From: Candidatus Eiseniibacteriota bacterium
GTDB lineage: Bacteria > JAFGKV01
Assembly (NCBI GenBank): GCA_025453925.1
Contig: JALOPK010000156.1
Span: 1 to 7,653, forward strand
Length of the DNA: 7,653 nt
Reading direction: 5' to 3'
A program made the position numbers and the translations under genes. How positions within the stretch are numbered: position 1 is the first letter of the stretch; every line of letters starts with the position of its first letter. Under the pieces are notes generated by a model. It made no database searches and was not told where the DNA came from. It saw nothing but the letters and a program-made list of their open reading frames with translations. Of the stretch, positions 1-6,685 are shown in pieces.

Positions 1-1
1 A

Positions 2-31
2 TTCTCCAGCGTGATGGAAGAGGAGGAGTAA
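2..31 (+). CDS. possible C-terminal tail of a plus-strand gene entering from the left
   Basis: Reading from base 2 gives FSSVMEEEE followed by TAA at 29-31. This would be the end of a gene that starts outside the window. It would converge on clpB, whose stop lies 11 bp away. An acidic tail and such tight convergent spacing are common for real genes, but nine residues cannot identify a protein. The other frames across these bases stay open further and look like shadows of clpB. This is a weak call based on position and plausibility only. Confidence 0.2.
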   Translation, partial: FSSVMEEEE

Positions 32-42
32 GCACTTCCGGG

Positions 43-2664
43 TTACTCCCGCGTTCCTCGCTCGACCCCGTAGGTGAGCGCGCCGTCGGACATGGTGACC
101 CGTACCGTGTCGCCCGGCATGACCGCCCCTTCTATGAGCATCCGCGCGAGGGGCGATTCCAGATGCCGCTGAAGCGCTCTCTTCAGTGGCCGCGCCCCGT
201 AGACAGGGTCGTATCCGACTTGGGCGATGAACTGGCGTGCCTCCGGAGCGAGGTGAAGCTCGCATTCCCGGTCCCTCATTCGCTCGGCAATCCGCGCGAG
301 CTGGATATCCACGATCTTCTCGATCTCGGTCAGAGTCAGGGGAGTGAACAGAACCGTCTCGTCGACGCGATTCAGAAACTCCGGCCGGAATGATCGCCGC
401 AGCTCCGTCATTACCCGCTCCCTGATTCGAGGGTCGAGGCCGCCCGTTGAGGTCACCCCTTCGCTGAGGAGCGGACTGCCCACGTTCGAGGTCATGATAA
501 TGACCGTGTTCCTGAAAACCACCGTGCGCCCCTGATTGTCGGTCAGCCGTCCGTCGTCCAGTATTTGGAGCAGTGCGTTGAACACATCGGGGTGGGCCTT
601 CTCGATCTCATCGAAGAGCACGACGGAGTATGGCCTCCTCCGCACGGCTTCGGTGAGCTGGCCTCCCTCGTCGTAGCCGACATAGCCGGGGGGCGCGCCG
701 ATGAGGCGGGCGACGCTGTGCTTCTCCATGTACTCGGACATGTCGAGCCGCACCATATTGTCCTCACTGTCGAACAACGCCTCCGCCAGCGCCTTGGCCA
801 GTTCAGTCTTCCCGACGCCGGTGGGCCCGAGAAAGATGAACGATCCGATGGGGCGGCGGGGATCCTTCAGGCCCGCACGAGCCCGAAGGACGGCCTCCGC
901 CACGGCGGTCACCCCCTCGTCCTGGCCTACGACCCGACGGTGCAGTTGCTCGGGAAGGCGGAGGAGTTTCTCGCGCTCGCCCTCCATGAGCCGGGCAACG
1001 GGAATACCGGTCCACTGGCTGACCACTTCGGCGATTTCCTGCGGGGTGACTTCCTCGCGCAGGAGCGCGCCGCTCTTCTGCTTCTCGCCGAGTTCCGCCT
1101 CCAGTGCAGCGAGTTGAGTCTGCAATCCGGGGAGCGTGCCATGCATGAGCTGCGCGGCGGTATTCAGATCATAGTTGCGTTGCGCCCCTTCGATCCGCCG
1201 TCTGACCCCTTCGATTTCCTCCTTCATGGCGCGCATACTGGAGATAACCGACTTTTCGGTCTCCCACCGCAGTCGCAGGCTGTCGGCGTCCGTCCGGAGG
1301 GATGCCAGTTCGCGCCTGACTATCTCCAGGCGTGCCTTGCTTGCCTGATCCTTCTCCTTCTTGAGTGCCTCCTCCTCTATCTCAAGCTGCATGATCCGGC
1401 GCATGGCGCCGTCCAACTCCTCAGGCATCGAGTCGATCTCGGTCCGCACCATTGCCGCCCCCTCGTCCACCAGGTCGATGGCCTTGTCGGGCAGGAACCT
1501 GTCGGCTATGTACCGGTTGCTGAGCACAGCCGCGCGAACCAGGGCGGCATCCGGGATTCGGACCCCGTGATGCACCTCGAATCGCTCCCGGAGACCGCGG
1601 AGGATGGAAATGGTGTCTTCCACCGACGGTGGCTCCACCATGACCGGCTGGAATCGTCGCTCGAGGGCGGCGTCCTTCTCAACGTGTTTCCGATACTCAG
1701 CGATGGTCGTGGCGCCGATGCAATGCAACTCCCCCCGGGCGAGCATCGGTTTGAGCATGTTGCCGGCATCCATCGAGCCTTCCGCCCGGCCCGCGCCGAC
1801 TATGGTGTGCAGTTCGTCTATGAAGAGAATGATCCGACCCTCGCTGGCCTGGATCTCCTTCAACACGGCCTTGAGCCGCTCCTCGAACTCCCCCCGGTAC
1901 TTGGCCCCGGCAATGAGCGCACCCATGTCCAGAGCAAACACGGTCTTGTCGCGGAGGCCCTCTGGAACATCACGGCTGACGATCCGCTGGGCGAGGCCTT
2001 CGACCACTGCCGTCTTCCCCACGCCGGGTTCGCCGATTAGAACCGGGTTGTTCTTCGTCCGGCGTGACAGAATCCGAACTACCCGCCGTATCTCATCATC
2101 CCTGCCGATGATGGGGTCGAGGCGACCCTTCCGCGCTTCCTCGACGAGATCACGGCCAAAGCGTCGCAACGCCTCATAGGTGGACTCCGGGTCGGCACTG
2201 GTGACTCTTTGGCGTCCGCGGACCTCGCTCAATGCGGCGAGGAACTCGTGCTTGGTGACGGAATGGCTCGAGAGTATCCGCCCTGCGGGCGTGTCCGCCG
2301 GCTCATCCAGGAAGGCGGCGATCAGATGCTCGACGCTGGCGTACTCATCCTTCATCCGCGCCGCCCATTCCTGCGCGGCGACGAGGAGTTTGGCCAGGCG
2401 CTGGGTGATGTGCACCTGCCCGGGAAGGATGCCGGGGCCGGTGACCTGGGGTATCGAATCCAGAGAAGCCTGCGCATCCCTCAGGATCGCCTGCGGATCC
2501 CGATCCATCTTGGCGAGCAGCCGCGGGAACAGGCCCTCCTGCTGGGCAAGCAAGGCAACGAGGAGGTGCTCGGCCTCTACGTTCGGATGCCCGCGCTCCA
2601 CAGCGAGACGCTGGGCATCGGCGAGAGCTTCCTGGCTCTTCTGGGTGAATCTGGTCAAGTCCAT
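43..2664 (-). CDS. clpB: ATP-dependent disaggregase ClpB (Hsp104 family AAA+ chaperone)
   Basis: ClpB is a cytosolic hexameric AAA+ machine that works with DnaK/DnaJ/GrpE to pull polypeptides out of aggregates after heat or other stress. At 873 aa it is close to the usual length (about 860). Visible parts in order: N-terminal Clp repeats (about 1-150); NBD1 with Walker A GEPGVGKT (211-218), pore Tyr256 in KYRGEFEER, Walker B FIDELH (281-286) and Arg-finger region ERRF (335-338); the long M-domain coiled coil (about 410-535), which marks ClpB rather than ClpA or ClpX; NBD2 with Walker A GPTGVGKT (613-620), pore GYVGYDEGG (660-668), Walker B LFDE (683-686), LNRVDE (764-769) and sensor-2 GARPLKR (823-829). 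All key residues are present, so it should be active. The ATG start gives the canonical [14 protein letters not shown] opening and follows a strong ribosome binding site. It is divergent from the plus-strand operon and has no chaperone neighbours here. Confidence 0.98.
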   Translation of the reverse strand: MDLTRFTQKSQEALADAQRLAVERGHPNVEAEHLLVALLAQQEGLFPRLLAKMDRDPQAILRDAQASLDSIPQVTGPGILPGQVHITQRLAKLLVAAQEWAARMKDEYASVEHLIAAFLDEPADTPAGRILSSHSVTKHEFLAALSEVRGRQRVTSADPESTYEALRRFGRDLVEEARKGRLDPIIGRDDEIRRVVRILSRRTKNNPVLIGEPGVGKTAVVEGLAQRIVSRDVPEGLRDKTVFALDMGALIAGAKYRGEFEERLKAVLKEIQASEGRIILFIDELHTIVGAGRAEGSMDAGNMLKPMLARGELHCIGATTIAEYRKHVEKDAALERRFQPVMVEPPSVEDTISILRGLRERFEVHHGVRIPDAALVRAAVLSNRYIADRFLPDKAIDLVDEGAAMVRTEIDSMPEELDGAMRRIMQLEIEEEALKKEKDQASKARLEIVRRELASLRTDADSLRLRWETEKSVISSMRAMKEEIEGVRRRIEGAQRNYDLNTAAQLMHGTLPGLQTQLAALEAELGEKQKSGALLREEVTPQEIAEVVSQWTGIPVARLMEGEREKLLRLPEQLHRRVVGQDEGVTAVAEAVLRARAGLKDPRRPIGSFIFLGPTGVGKTELAKALAEALFDSEDNMVRLDMSEYMEKHSVARLIGAPPGYVGYDEGGQLTEAVRRRPYSVVLFDEIEKAHPDVFNALLQILDDGRLTDNQGRTVVFRNTVIIMTSNVGSPLLSEGVTSTGGLDPRIRERVMTELRRSFRPEFLNRVDETVLFTPLTLTEIEKIVDIQLARIAERMRDRECELHLAPEARQFIAQVGYDPVYGARPLKRALQRHLESPLARMLIEGAVMPGDTVRVTMSDGALTYGVERGTRE

Positions 2665-2670
2665 CGTGTT

Positions 2671-2679
2671 TCCTCCCCC
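2671..2679 (-). promoter_or_regulatory. clpB ribosome binding site
   Basis: The minus strand reads GGGGGAGGA six bases before the clpB ATG at 2664. This strong Shine-Dalgarno match supports the chosen start. Confidence 0.8.
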
Positions 2680-2823
2680 ATAACCTGCCCATGACGGGCG
2701 GTGAATCTCGAGGTCTGACTAAGTCGTTCCCATCGTCTGCAAGCTCCGTGCCGCGCCACGGCATGGCTCCTCGTCGCCTGTGATGGACCGTCCCTGGGCG
2801 AATCGAGCCAAGGCGGCATGGGA

Positions 2824-2843
2824 TCTGCCGTTTTGGCGGCAGA
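2824..2843. repeat. perfect 7-bp inverted repeat in the divergent promoter region
   Basis: TCTGCCG (2824-2830) and CGGCAGA (2837-2843) are perfect inverted copies around the 6-base spacer TTTTGG. No T-run follows on either strand, so a Rho-independent terminator is unlikely. It lies about 160 bp upstream of clpB and just upstream of a possible -35 box for the opposite operon. That position would suit an operator for a dimeric repressor, or an mRNA leader hairpin. The role is inference. Confidence 0.4.
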
Positions 2844-2874
2844 CACACCGCCGGTCGGATCAGCTCCACGGCTC

Positions 2875-2903
2875 TTGACTTTCCCGTCTGGGCTGACGGT
2901 ACT
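2875..2903 (+). promoter_or_regulatory. candidate sigma-70-like promoter for the plus-strand operon (distal)
   Basis: TTGACT (2875-2880) matches five of six bases of the -35 consensus. With a 17-bp spacer it is followed by GGTACT (2898-2903), which matches three of six bases of the -10 consensus. The 9-bp direct repeat begins immediately downstream. The -10 box is poor, so this is only a candidate. Confidence 0.3.
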
Positions 2904-2906
2904 GGT

Positions 2907-2938
2907 TCGTCCAACTCGAGTGCGCCGGGTCGTCCAAC
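2907..2938. repeat. direct repeat TCGTCCAAC x2, spaced 23 bp
   Basis: TCGTCCAAC occurs at 2907-2915 and again at 2930-2938. Start-to-start spacing is 23 bp, roughly two helical turns, so both copies face the same side of the DNA. Flanks extend the match to 11 of 13 positions. The second copy ends two bases before a TTGACG box. This is the arrangement of a tandem activator or response-regulator site next to a -35 element. The binding protein is unknown. Confidence 0.4.
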
Positions 2939-2940
2939 CC

Positions 2941-2970
2941 TTGACGAGCCAGGATGACGGCGCGGATATG
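2941..2970 (+). promoter_or_regulatory. candidate sigma-70-like promoter for the plus-strand operon (proximal)
   Basis: TTGACG (2941-2946) matches five of six bases of the -35 consensus. An 18-bp spacer leads to GATATG (2965-2970), which keeps the central ATA of the -10 consensus. It would give a leader of roughly 90 bases before the GTG at 3069. The adjacent direct repeat is positioned as an upstream activator site would be. Candidate only. Confidence 0.3.
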
Positions 2971-3054
2971 CCGCGCGCGCAAACATGGTGAATGCGTGGC
3001 GCCTCTCCGATGGGCCGGCCCGCCGGCGATCGGGTGGAACACTGGCGACCGGGC

Positions 3055-3062
3055 AAAGGAGG
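3055..3062 (+). promoter_or_regulatory. ribosome binding site that fixes the GTG start at 3069
   Basis: AAAGGAGG is a near-perfect Shine-Dalgarno sequence ending six bases before GTG at 3069. An ATG in the same frame at 2985 has no such site and would add 28 residues of poor composition, so 3069 is preferred. Confidence 0.8.
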
Positions 3063-3068
3063 CATACC

Positions 3069-4208
3069 GTGAACCTGATGGCGCTGACGCTCGACGAAGA
3101 GCAGTGGCTGGCGCCATACTTCTTCGATTCCGTGCTCCAGGAACAGCTCGCGGTGGAATTCCGCGCCGGAAGGCTCTCGGCTGACACCAACCGGATTCGG
3201 GGCCGTATCCGCCTCCCCGACGACGGCACGATTGGAGACCTTCCCTCTCCCACCTCGGCGCGGGGTCTCGAGGCGGTTGCCGCCGGCGCGAACATCGCTT
3301 CCCGAGGAGAACTGGCGTTGCTGGTGCTCAACGGGGGCATGGCGACGCGGTTCGGAGGCGGAGCCAAGGGAGTCGTGCCGGTGGATCATGGCGTGAGCTT
3401 CTTGGGGCTCAAGATCATCGGTGCGCGGTTGCTCTCTGAGCGCTATGGCGCGGGCGTCCCGGTGTATCTCATGAATAGCATGGCGACCCACGCCGCCACC
3501 CTCGCGCATCTCGAGGAGTACGCCTACTTCGGTCACGACCCGTCGCTGGTCCGCCCCTTCCTCCAGAATACCCTGCTGCGCCTGACGCCGGAGGGCGGCC
3601 TGTTTCGGCACGCGGACGGCCGGTTGTCTCCCTACGGTCCCGGACATGGCGATATCATCGAGGCGGTTGTTCGCAGCGTGCGGGCCGACATGGAGTCACG
3701 TGGCACACAAGTCGTTCAGGTCTCCAATGTCGACAATGCCCTGGCGACCCCCGACCCGCTCCTCGTGGGTGTGCACGTGCTCAGCGGCGTCGAGATGACC
3801 GTTGAGGTGGTTCCCAACACCGGCGCCGACACCGGCGGCGGCCCTCTTGTTGTCGGTGGCAGACTCCAGATCGTTGAGGGATTCCGCCTGCCCGGCAGCT
3901 TCGACATGTCGTCGCTCTCCGACTTCAACGCCAATACATTCTGCCTTGCGCCATCTTGCTTCGACCGGACGTATCCTCTGTCATGGTTCGTGGTCCACAA
4001 GACCGTGGATCATTGCGACGCGATTCAGCTCGAACGCCTTGCCGGTCAGCTCTCGGCGTTTGTTCCCACGGCGTATTGCCGGGTGCCGCGCGGCGGCGCG
4101 GGGTGCCGCTTCTCTCCGATCAAGGATCGGGAAACCCTGCAGGCGGAGAAAGGCCGGATCATCTCGACCCTGCGCACCCGCGGGTTCCTTCCGGAGTACC
4201 GCCCGTGA
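3069..4208 (+). CDS. UTP--glucose-1-phosphate uridylyltransferase family protein (UDPGP type)
   Basis: Proteins of this family transfer a nucleotide from UTP to a sugar-1-phosphate, giving UDP-glucose or a UDP-N-acetylhexosamine plus pyrophosphate, in the cytosol. The 379-aa product (GTG start) shows the family landmarks: the nucleotide loop LNGGMATRFGG (about 87-97) with the following AKG lysine near 100; MNSMATH (135-141); GPGHGD (190-195); SNVDN (219-223); a Gly-rich TGADTGGG (251-258) leading to a conserved Glu; FNANTFCL (286-293); and RFSPIKDRETL with a lysine near 352. This is the eukaryote-like UDPGP fold, not the GalU fold usual in bacteria. The sugar cannot be decided from sequence by eye. 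Its stop overlaps the start of the membrane enzyme gene downstream (GTGA, 4205-4208), so the two are very likely translated together and work in one pathway, probably envelope glycan or glycolipid synthesis. Confidence 0.85.
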   Translation: MNLMALTLDEEQWLAPYFFDSVLQEQLAVEFRAGRLSADTNRIRGRIRLPDDGTIGDLPSPTSARGLEAVAAGANIASRGELALLVLNGGMATRFGGGAKGVVPVDHGVSFLGLKIIGARLLSERYGAGVPVYLMNSMATHAATLAHLEEYAYFGHDPSLVRPFLQNTLLRLTPEGGLFRHADGRLSPYGPGHGDIIEAVVRSVRADMESRGTQVVQVSNVDNALATPDPLLVGVHVLSGVEMTVEVVPNTGADTGGGPLVVGGRLQIVEGFRLPGSFDMSSLSDFNANTFCLAPSCFDRTYPLSWFVVHKTVDHCDAIQLERLAGQLSAFVPTAYCRVPRGGAGCRFSPIKDRETLQAEKGRIISTLRTRGFLPEYRP

Positions 4209-6034
4209 CCGCCGGGGGAAGCCGACGAGACCGCTTCGCCGTCGGCTGGCTGCTGGGCCTCGCACTGGCTGGGGCAGAGACGATCCGGGGCGGCGTGCCG
4301 TCCGGCAACGTGGGCGTGAGCCTGGCGTTGATGACGCTGGGGCTCTACCCCTTGGGTCTGGGTCTCGCCGCGCTCATCCTGTCAACCCCGCCCCGGCTGA
4401 GACAGCCCGTCCACCTCATGGTCGCGCTAGGGGTGCTGGCCGCTTTCCCATGGATCACCCTCGTCATCTTCCCCAATCTCTCCATGGCGGCCATCGCGAA
4501 TCCCTCACACTGGCCTCGCCTCGCCGCTGTGCTCGGCGGCACCGTCCTCGCCGCCGCGGAGGTGGGACGGCGATTCCGAATCTGGGCCAGAGCGTGTCCA
4601 CCCGTCCCTGCGGCTGCGCTGCTCGGGGTCGCGGCACTGGCGGCGGGGGGAGCCATGTTGTCGGCCCGCCCCAAGGATCAGAGCGTTCCCCCGGCAACGA
4701 CCGCTTCGGGAGTCAACGTGCTCATGATCACTCTGGATACCGTGAGGGAGGACGCCTTGGGATCCTATGCCGGCGAGGACCGGGGCACCCCTACGATGGA
4801 CTCGTTGGCCGCCTCGGGGCTACGGATCGCACCGACGATCAGTTGCGCGCCATGGACGCTGGCCAGCATCAGCTCCATCATGACCGGCCTTCATCCGTCC
4901 ACCACTGGGGTTTTCACCGGCGAGAACCGATTGGCGGGAGGGATTCGGACATTGGCCGAATCCTTTGCCTCCCGAGGATACCACACCCACGCGATCGTAA
5001 CTAATACCTGGTTGAAGCCGGAGTTTGGGCTGGCCCAGGGGTTCGCGGTGTACGACCACCGGGCGCCCGTCAAGCCGGCGCCCGAGCTTTACTCGTTCAC
5101 CCTGTTTCGCCTATTCCGCCGTTGGGTAGGCGGACAGGCGGCCCCTCCGAGGGAATCGGCGACGGACGTGGTAGACCAGGCCCTCGCCTTCCTTGGATCC
5201 AGTCCGCCGCAGCCGTTCTTCCTGTGGCTTCACTTCAATGATGTCCATGACCCGTACGCTCCCCCGTTCCGCCACCTCCCGCGTGAACCGGGCTACCGGG
5301 GCTCCTTCCGCACCACATCGGGCCGCATAGTGCGGCTGCGCGAAGGGCACAGGATCTCAAGCGCTGACCGGCTCCGTATCCGTGCCCTCTATCGAGGCGA
5401 GGTCGAGTATCTGGACCGGAGTCTCGGGAGGCTGTGCGCAGGCCTGCGCACAGCACCGGTGGCCCCCACCATGGTAGCCCTCCTGGCGGACCATGGGGAG
5501 GAGTTCTGGGAGCATGAGAGCGTCGGGCATGGGCACTCACTGCACGGCGAGTTACTCAGAGTCCCGTTCATCGTGTCATACCCTGCGATGGTGGAGGCGG
5601 GGAGCGTGAGCAGCCGCCCCTGCGCGTTGGTCGACGTATGTCCGACGCTCATGCACCTTGCCGAACTTCCGGTCGGCCACACCCAAGGGTATGCCATCAC
5701 GGCGCCGGATCCGGCGCCCGAACGACCCATGATTGCCGAGGGGCTTGAGTTCTTCGGGGAACGGAAGGCCCTCACCATGGGCCGTTGGAAGCTGATCGTG
5801 GATCCGGATTCCGGCCGAAGCTGGCTCTTCGATAGGGCAACGGATCCCTTGGAGCAGTTCGACGTGAGCCGGGAGCACAGCGCGACGCTCGCCGCACTCC
5901 AGGACACGCTCAGCGCGCATCTGGCTCGCTTCCGGGCTGATGCCGATCGCCTGAGTCTGGCGCGCGACGCCTCGGCAATGGTGCTCAGTTCCGAGCTCCG
6001 CGAGCAGCTCCGCGCCCAGGGATACCTCGAGTAG
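4205..6034 (+). CDS. membrane-anchored sulfatase/alkaline-phosphatase-fold hydrolase or transferase
   Basis: Product of 609 aa. The GTG start overlaps the previous stop and has GGAG eight bases upstream. The frame is open back to 3956, but that part shadows the upstream gene. About five hydrophobic segments (near 11-27, 35-60, 68-90, 104-119, 134-153) alternate with basic loops (RR at 7-8, RLR at 64-66, RRFR at 122-125). By the positive-inside rule this puts the C-terminal domain outside the membrane. That domain (about 170-530) has ITLDTVREDALGSYA with metal ligand Asp178, HDPY (348-351), ADHGEEF with Asp429/His430, GHGH (441-444), and the common family ending LRAQGYLE. Aligning on SSIMTG, the residue at the Cys/Ser nucleophile position of CxPxR sulfatases is Thr218; the nearby Cys214 is four residues too early. 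A Thr nucleophile fits phosphotransferases such as LtaS and EptA better than a formylglycine sulfatase. The substrate is unknown; an envelope lipid or glycan is inferred. Confidence 0.85.
   Translation: MTAGGSRRDRFAVGWLLGLALAGAETIRGGVPSGNVGVSLALMTLGLYPLGLGLAALILSTPPRLRQPVHLMVALGVLAAFPWITLVIFPNLSMAAIANPSHWPRLAAVLGGTVLAAAEVGRRFRIWARACPPVPAAALLGVAALAAGGAMLSARPKDQSVPPATTASGVNVLMITLDTVREDALGSYAGEDRGTPTMDSLAASGLRIAPTISCAPWTLASISSIMTGLHPSTTGVFTGENRLAGGIRTLAESFASRGYHTHAIVTNTWLKPEFGLAQGFAVYDHRAPVKPAPELYSFTLFRLFRRWVGGQAAPPRESATDVVDQALAFLGSSPPQPFFLWLHFNDVHDPYAPPFRHLPREPGYRGSFRTTSGRIVRLREGHRISSADRLRIRALYRGEVEYLDRSLGRLCAGLRTAPVAPTMVALLADHGEEFWEHESVGHGHSLHGELLRVPFIVSYPAMVEAGSVSSRPCALVDVCPTLMHLAELPVGHTQGYAITAPDPAPERPMIAEGLEFFGERKALTMGRWKLIVDPDSGRSWLFDRATDPLEQFDVSREHSATLAALQDTLSAHLARFRADADRLSLARDASAMVLSSELREQLRAQGYLE
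5431..5454. repeat. perfect 24-bp palindrome inside the membrane enzyme gene
   Basis: The half-site GCTGTGCGCAGG (5431-5442) is followed directly by its exact reverse complement (5443-5454), with no spacer and no mismatch. It encodes part of RLCAGLRTAP, in a linker-like stretch between conserved motifs. Such length is unlikely by chance even in GC-rich DNA. It could be a protein-binding site, a cruciform, or an RNA hairpin. Confidence 0.6.
5701..5718. repeat. perfect 18-bp palindrome inside the membrane enzyme gene
   Basis: GGCGCCGGA followed by TCCGGCGCC is an exact 18-bp palindrome, 246 bp downstream of the 24-bp one. It encodes the Pro/Ala-rich APDPAP loop. GC-rich codons make chance occurrence more likely here, so function is doubtful. 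Confidence 0.4.
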
Positions 6035-6246
6035 CCCGTCCGGCGCGCCGCCTCCCCGGTGGCCGCGGAATGCGATACGCTTTGCGTGGTGCTCTCGAAG
6101 ATGGGCAACGCGGTTGGGAACCGAGAACTCTATCCCCCGCAAGGTGGCGAAGGGGGCCGGTCCGATTGTTGCAGCGTGCCGATCATGCGCCGGCGGGATG
6201 TGGAATGCGGCGATGCCGAACGTCAGTAGTAGGCCCACCGCTCGGC
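6035..6246. other. intergenic stretch after the plus-strand operon, no gene seen
   Basis: This lies between the end of the membrane enzyme gene and the end of the minus-strand relic, so transcription converges here. I see no coding sequence. Two weak hairpins are present: GCCGCC/GGTGGC (6047-6063, one G-T pair) and CACCGC/GCGGTG (6236-6256, overlapping the relic's stop). Neither has a T-run, so no Rho-independent terminator can be called. Confidence 0.5.
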
Positions 6247-6613
6247 CTAGGCGGTGTGTGACCCCAGGTCAAGGAACTCGATGGAAGGCCCCTTAGTTGC
6301 ACCACCAGCGGTAGCCACCACGATGGGGCGGATCTTCATCACGACCATGTTCGGCACTCGCAACCACCTCCCGGCCGCCTCCGGGAAACGACTCCTGAGA
6401 AGCGCAACAGAGGAGGGGTTGTTCGGCTCGGCGGTCTCCGAGGATTTCCTCGGTCCCTTCGATCTGAATCCGGTCTCTGCTCAGCGCGACATGGGCGTTC
6501 CCGGCGACCTGCATGCACTTCCGTGAATGACGCCAGGTGAACACGAACAGCTCGATGCCACGGGCGGCCACAAGAACGGTGCGGGCCAGGACCCGATGCT
6601 GTTCCCCGTTCGG
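6247..6613 (-). pseudogene. frameshifted relic of a pyridoxamine-5'-phosphate-oxidase-like (split-barrel FMN) protein
   Basis: Two minus-strand frames read as successive parts of one protein. The first (from 6613) gives VLVAARGIELFVFTWRHSRK, then AHVALSRDRIQIEGTEEIL. This is the strand-loop-strand pattern of PNPOx-like flavin-binding proteins, in which SRK, NPxVAL and the IEGTAEI-type strand are typical. After a one-base shift at about 6438-6439 (an extra G in CTCGGAG) the other frame continues ETAEPNNPSSVALLRSRFPE, then PNMVVMKIRPIVVATAGG and IEFLDLGSHTA, ending in TAG at 6247-6249. The N-terminus is also missing: a TGA lies at 6614-6616, no ATG or ribosome binding site precedes the conserved part, and the expected ATVD-type first strand is not found in any frame. 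The relic lies just downstream of the zinc-ribbon gene on the same strand. Family assignment is by eye. A sequencing error could explain the shift but not the missing start. Confidence 0.5.
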
Positions 6614-6685
6614 TCAAAGGGGAAGGCGGTCACGGCGACGGAACGGCCCCACGGCTCTCGTGTAACAAGCTACTCAGTAGCGAGA
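6614..6685. other. short gap between zinc-ribbon gene and relic, nothing recognised
   Basis: These 72 bases carry no start codon with a ribosome binding site and no hairpin with a T-run. They may be the decayed 5' end of the relic gene. Confidence 0.4.

Larger units (their letters stand above)
2665..3068. other. divergent intergenic region between clpB and the plus-strand operon
   Basis: These 404 bases separate two genes read in opposite directions and must hold both promoters. I see no believable gene: the minus-strand open frames across it (2345-3367 and 2655-3647) run into real genes and have shadow-like composition. It contains a 7-bp inverted repeat, a 9-bp direct repeat and two sigma-70-like candidates, listed separately. 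I found no CIRCE element (the HrcA operator) and no convincing sigma-32 promoter for clpB, so how clpB is induced is not visible. Confidence 0.7.

Noticed and set aside
565-2040. 491-codon open frame on the plus strand inside clpB
   Set aside because: It is antisense to a fully conserved ClpB. High GC gives long antisense frames by codon mirroring, and the protein has no recognisable motif or ribosome binding site.
2911-2926. GAGTGC near 2919 as half of a CIRCE element
   Set aside because: The matching GCACTC half with a 9-base spacer is not present.
2345-3647. Long minus-strand frames spanning the divergent promoter region
   Set aside because: They overlap clpB and the nucleotidyltransferase gene in the wrong frames, are Arg/Pro/Ser-rich as shadows are, and show no family motif.
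4844-4858. Cys214 followed by Ala-Pro-Trp-Thr read as a CxPxR formylglycine sulfatase motif
   Set aside because: The Arg is missing, and alignment on the downstream SSIMTG places this Cys four residues before the nucleophile position, so formylglycine formation is unlikely.
3802-5004. 400-codon plus-strand frame across the operon junction
   Set aside because: Arg/Pro-rich shadow of the two real genes; the GTGA overlap explains the junction fully.
6047-6063. Hairpin after the plus-strand operon as a Rho-independent terminator
   Set aside because: Only six pairs including one G-T, and no T-run follows.
5576-6238. 220-codon minus-strand frame running into the intergenic gap
   Set aside because: Most of it is antisense to the membrane enzyme; the small part in the gap has no motif and no ribosome binding site.
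6254-6526. 90-codon plus-strand frame in the gap
   Set aside because: No motif or ribosome binding site, and the opposite strand carries the PNPOx-like relic that explains the coding-like composition.
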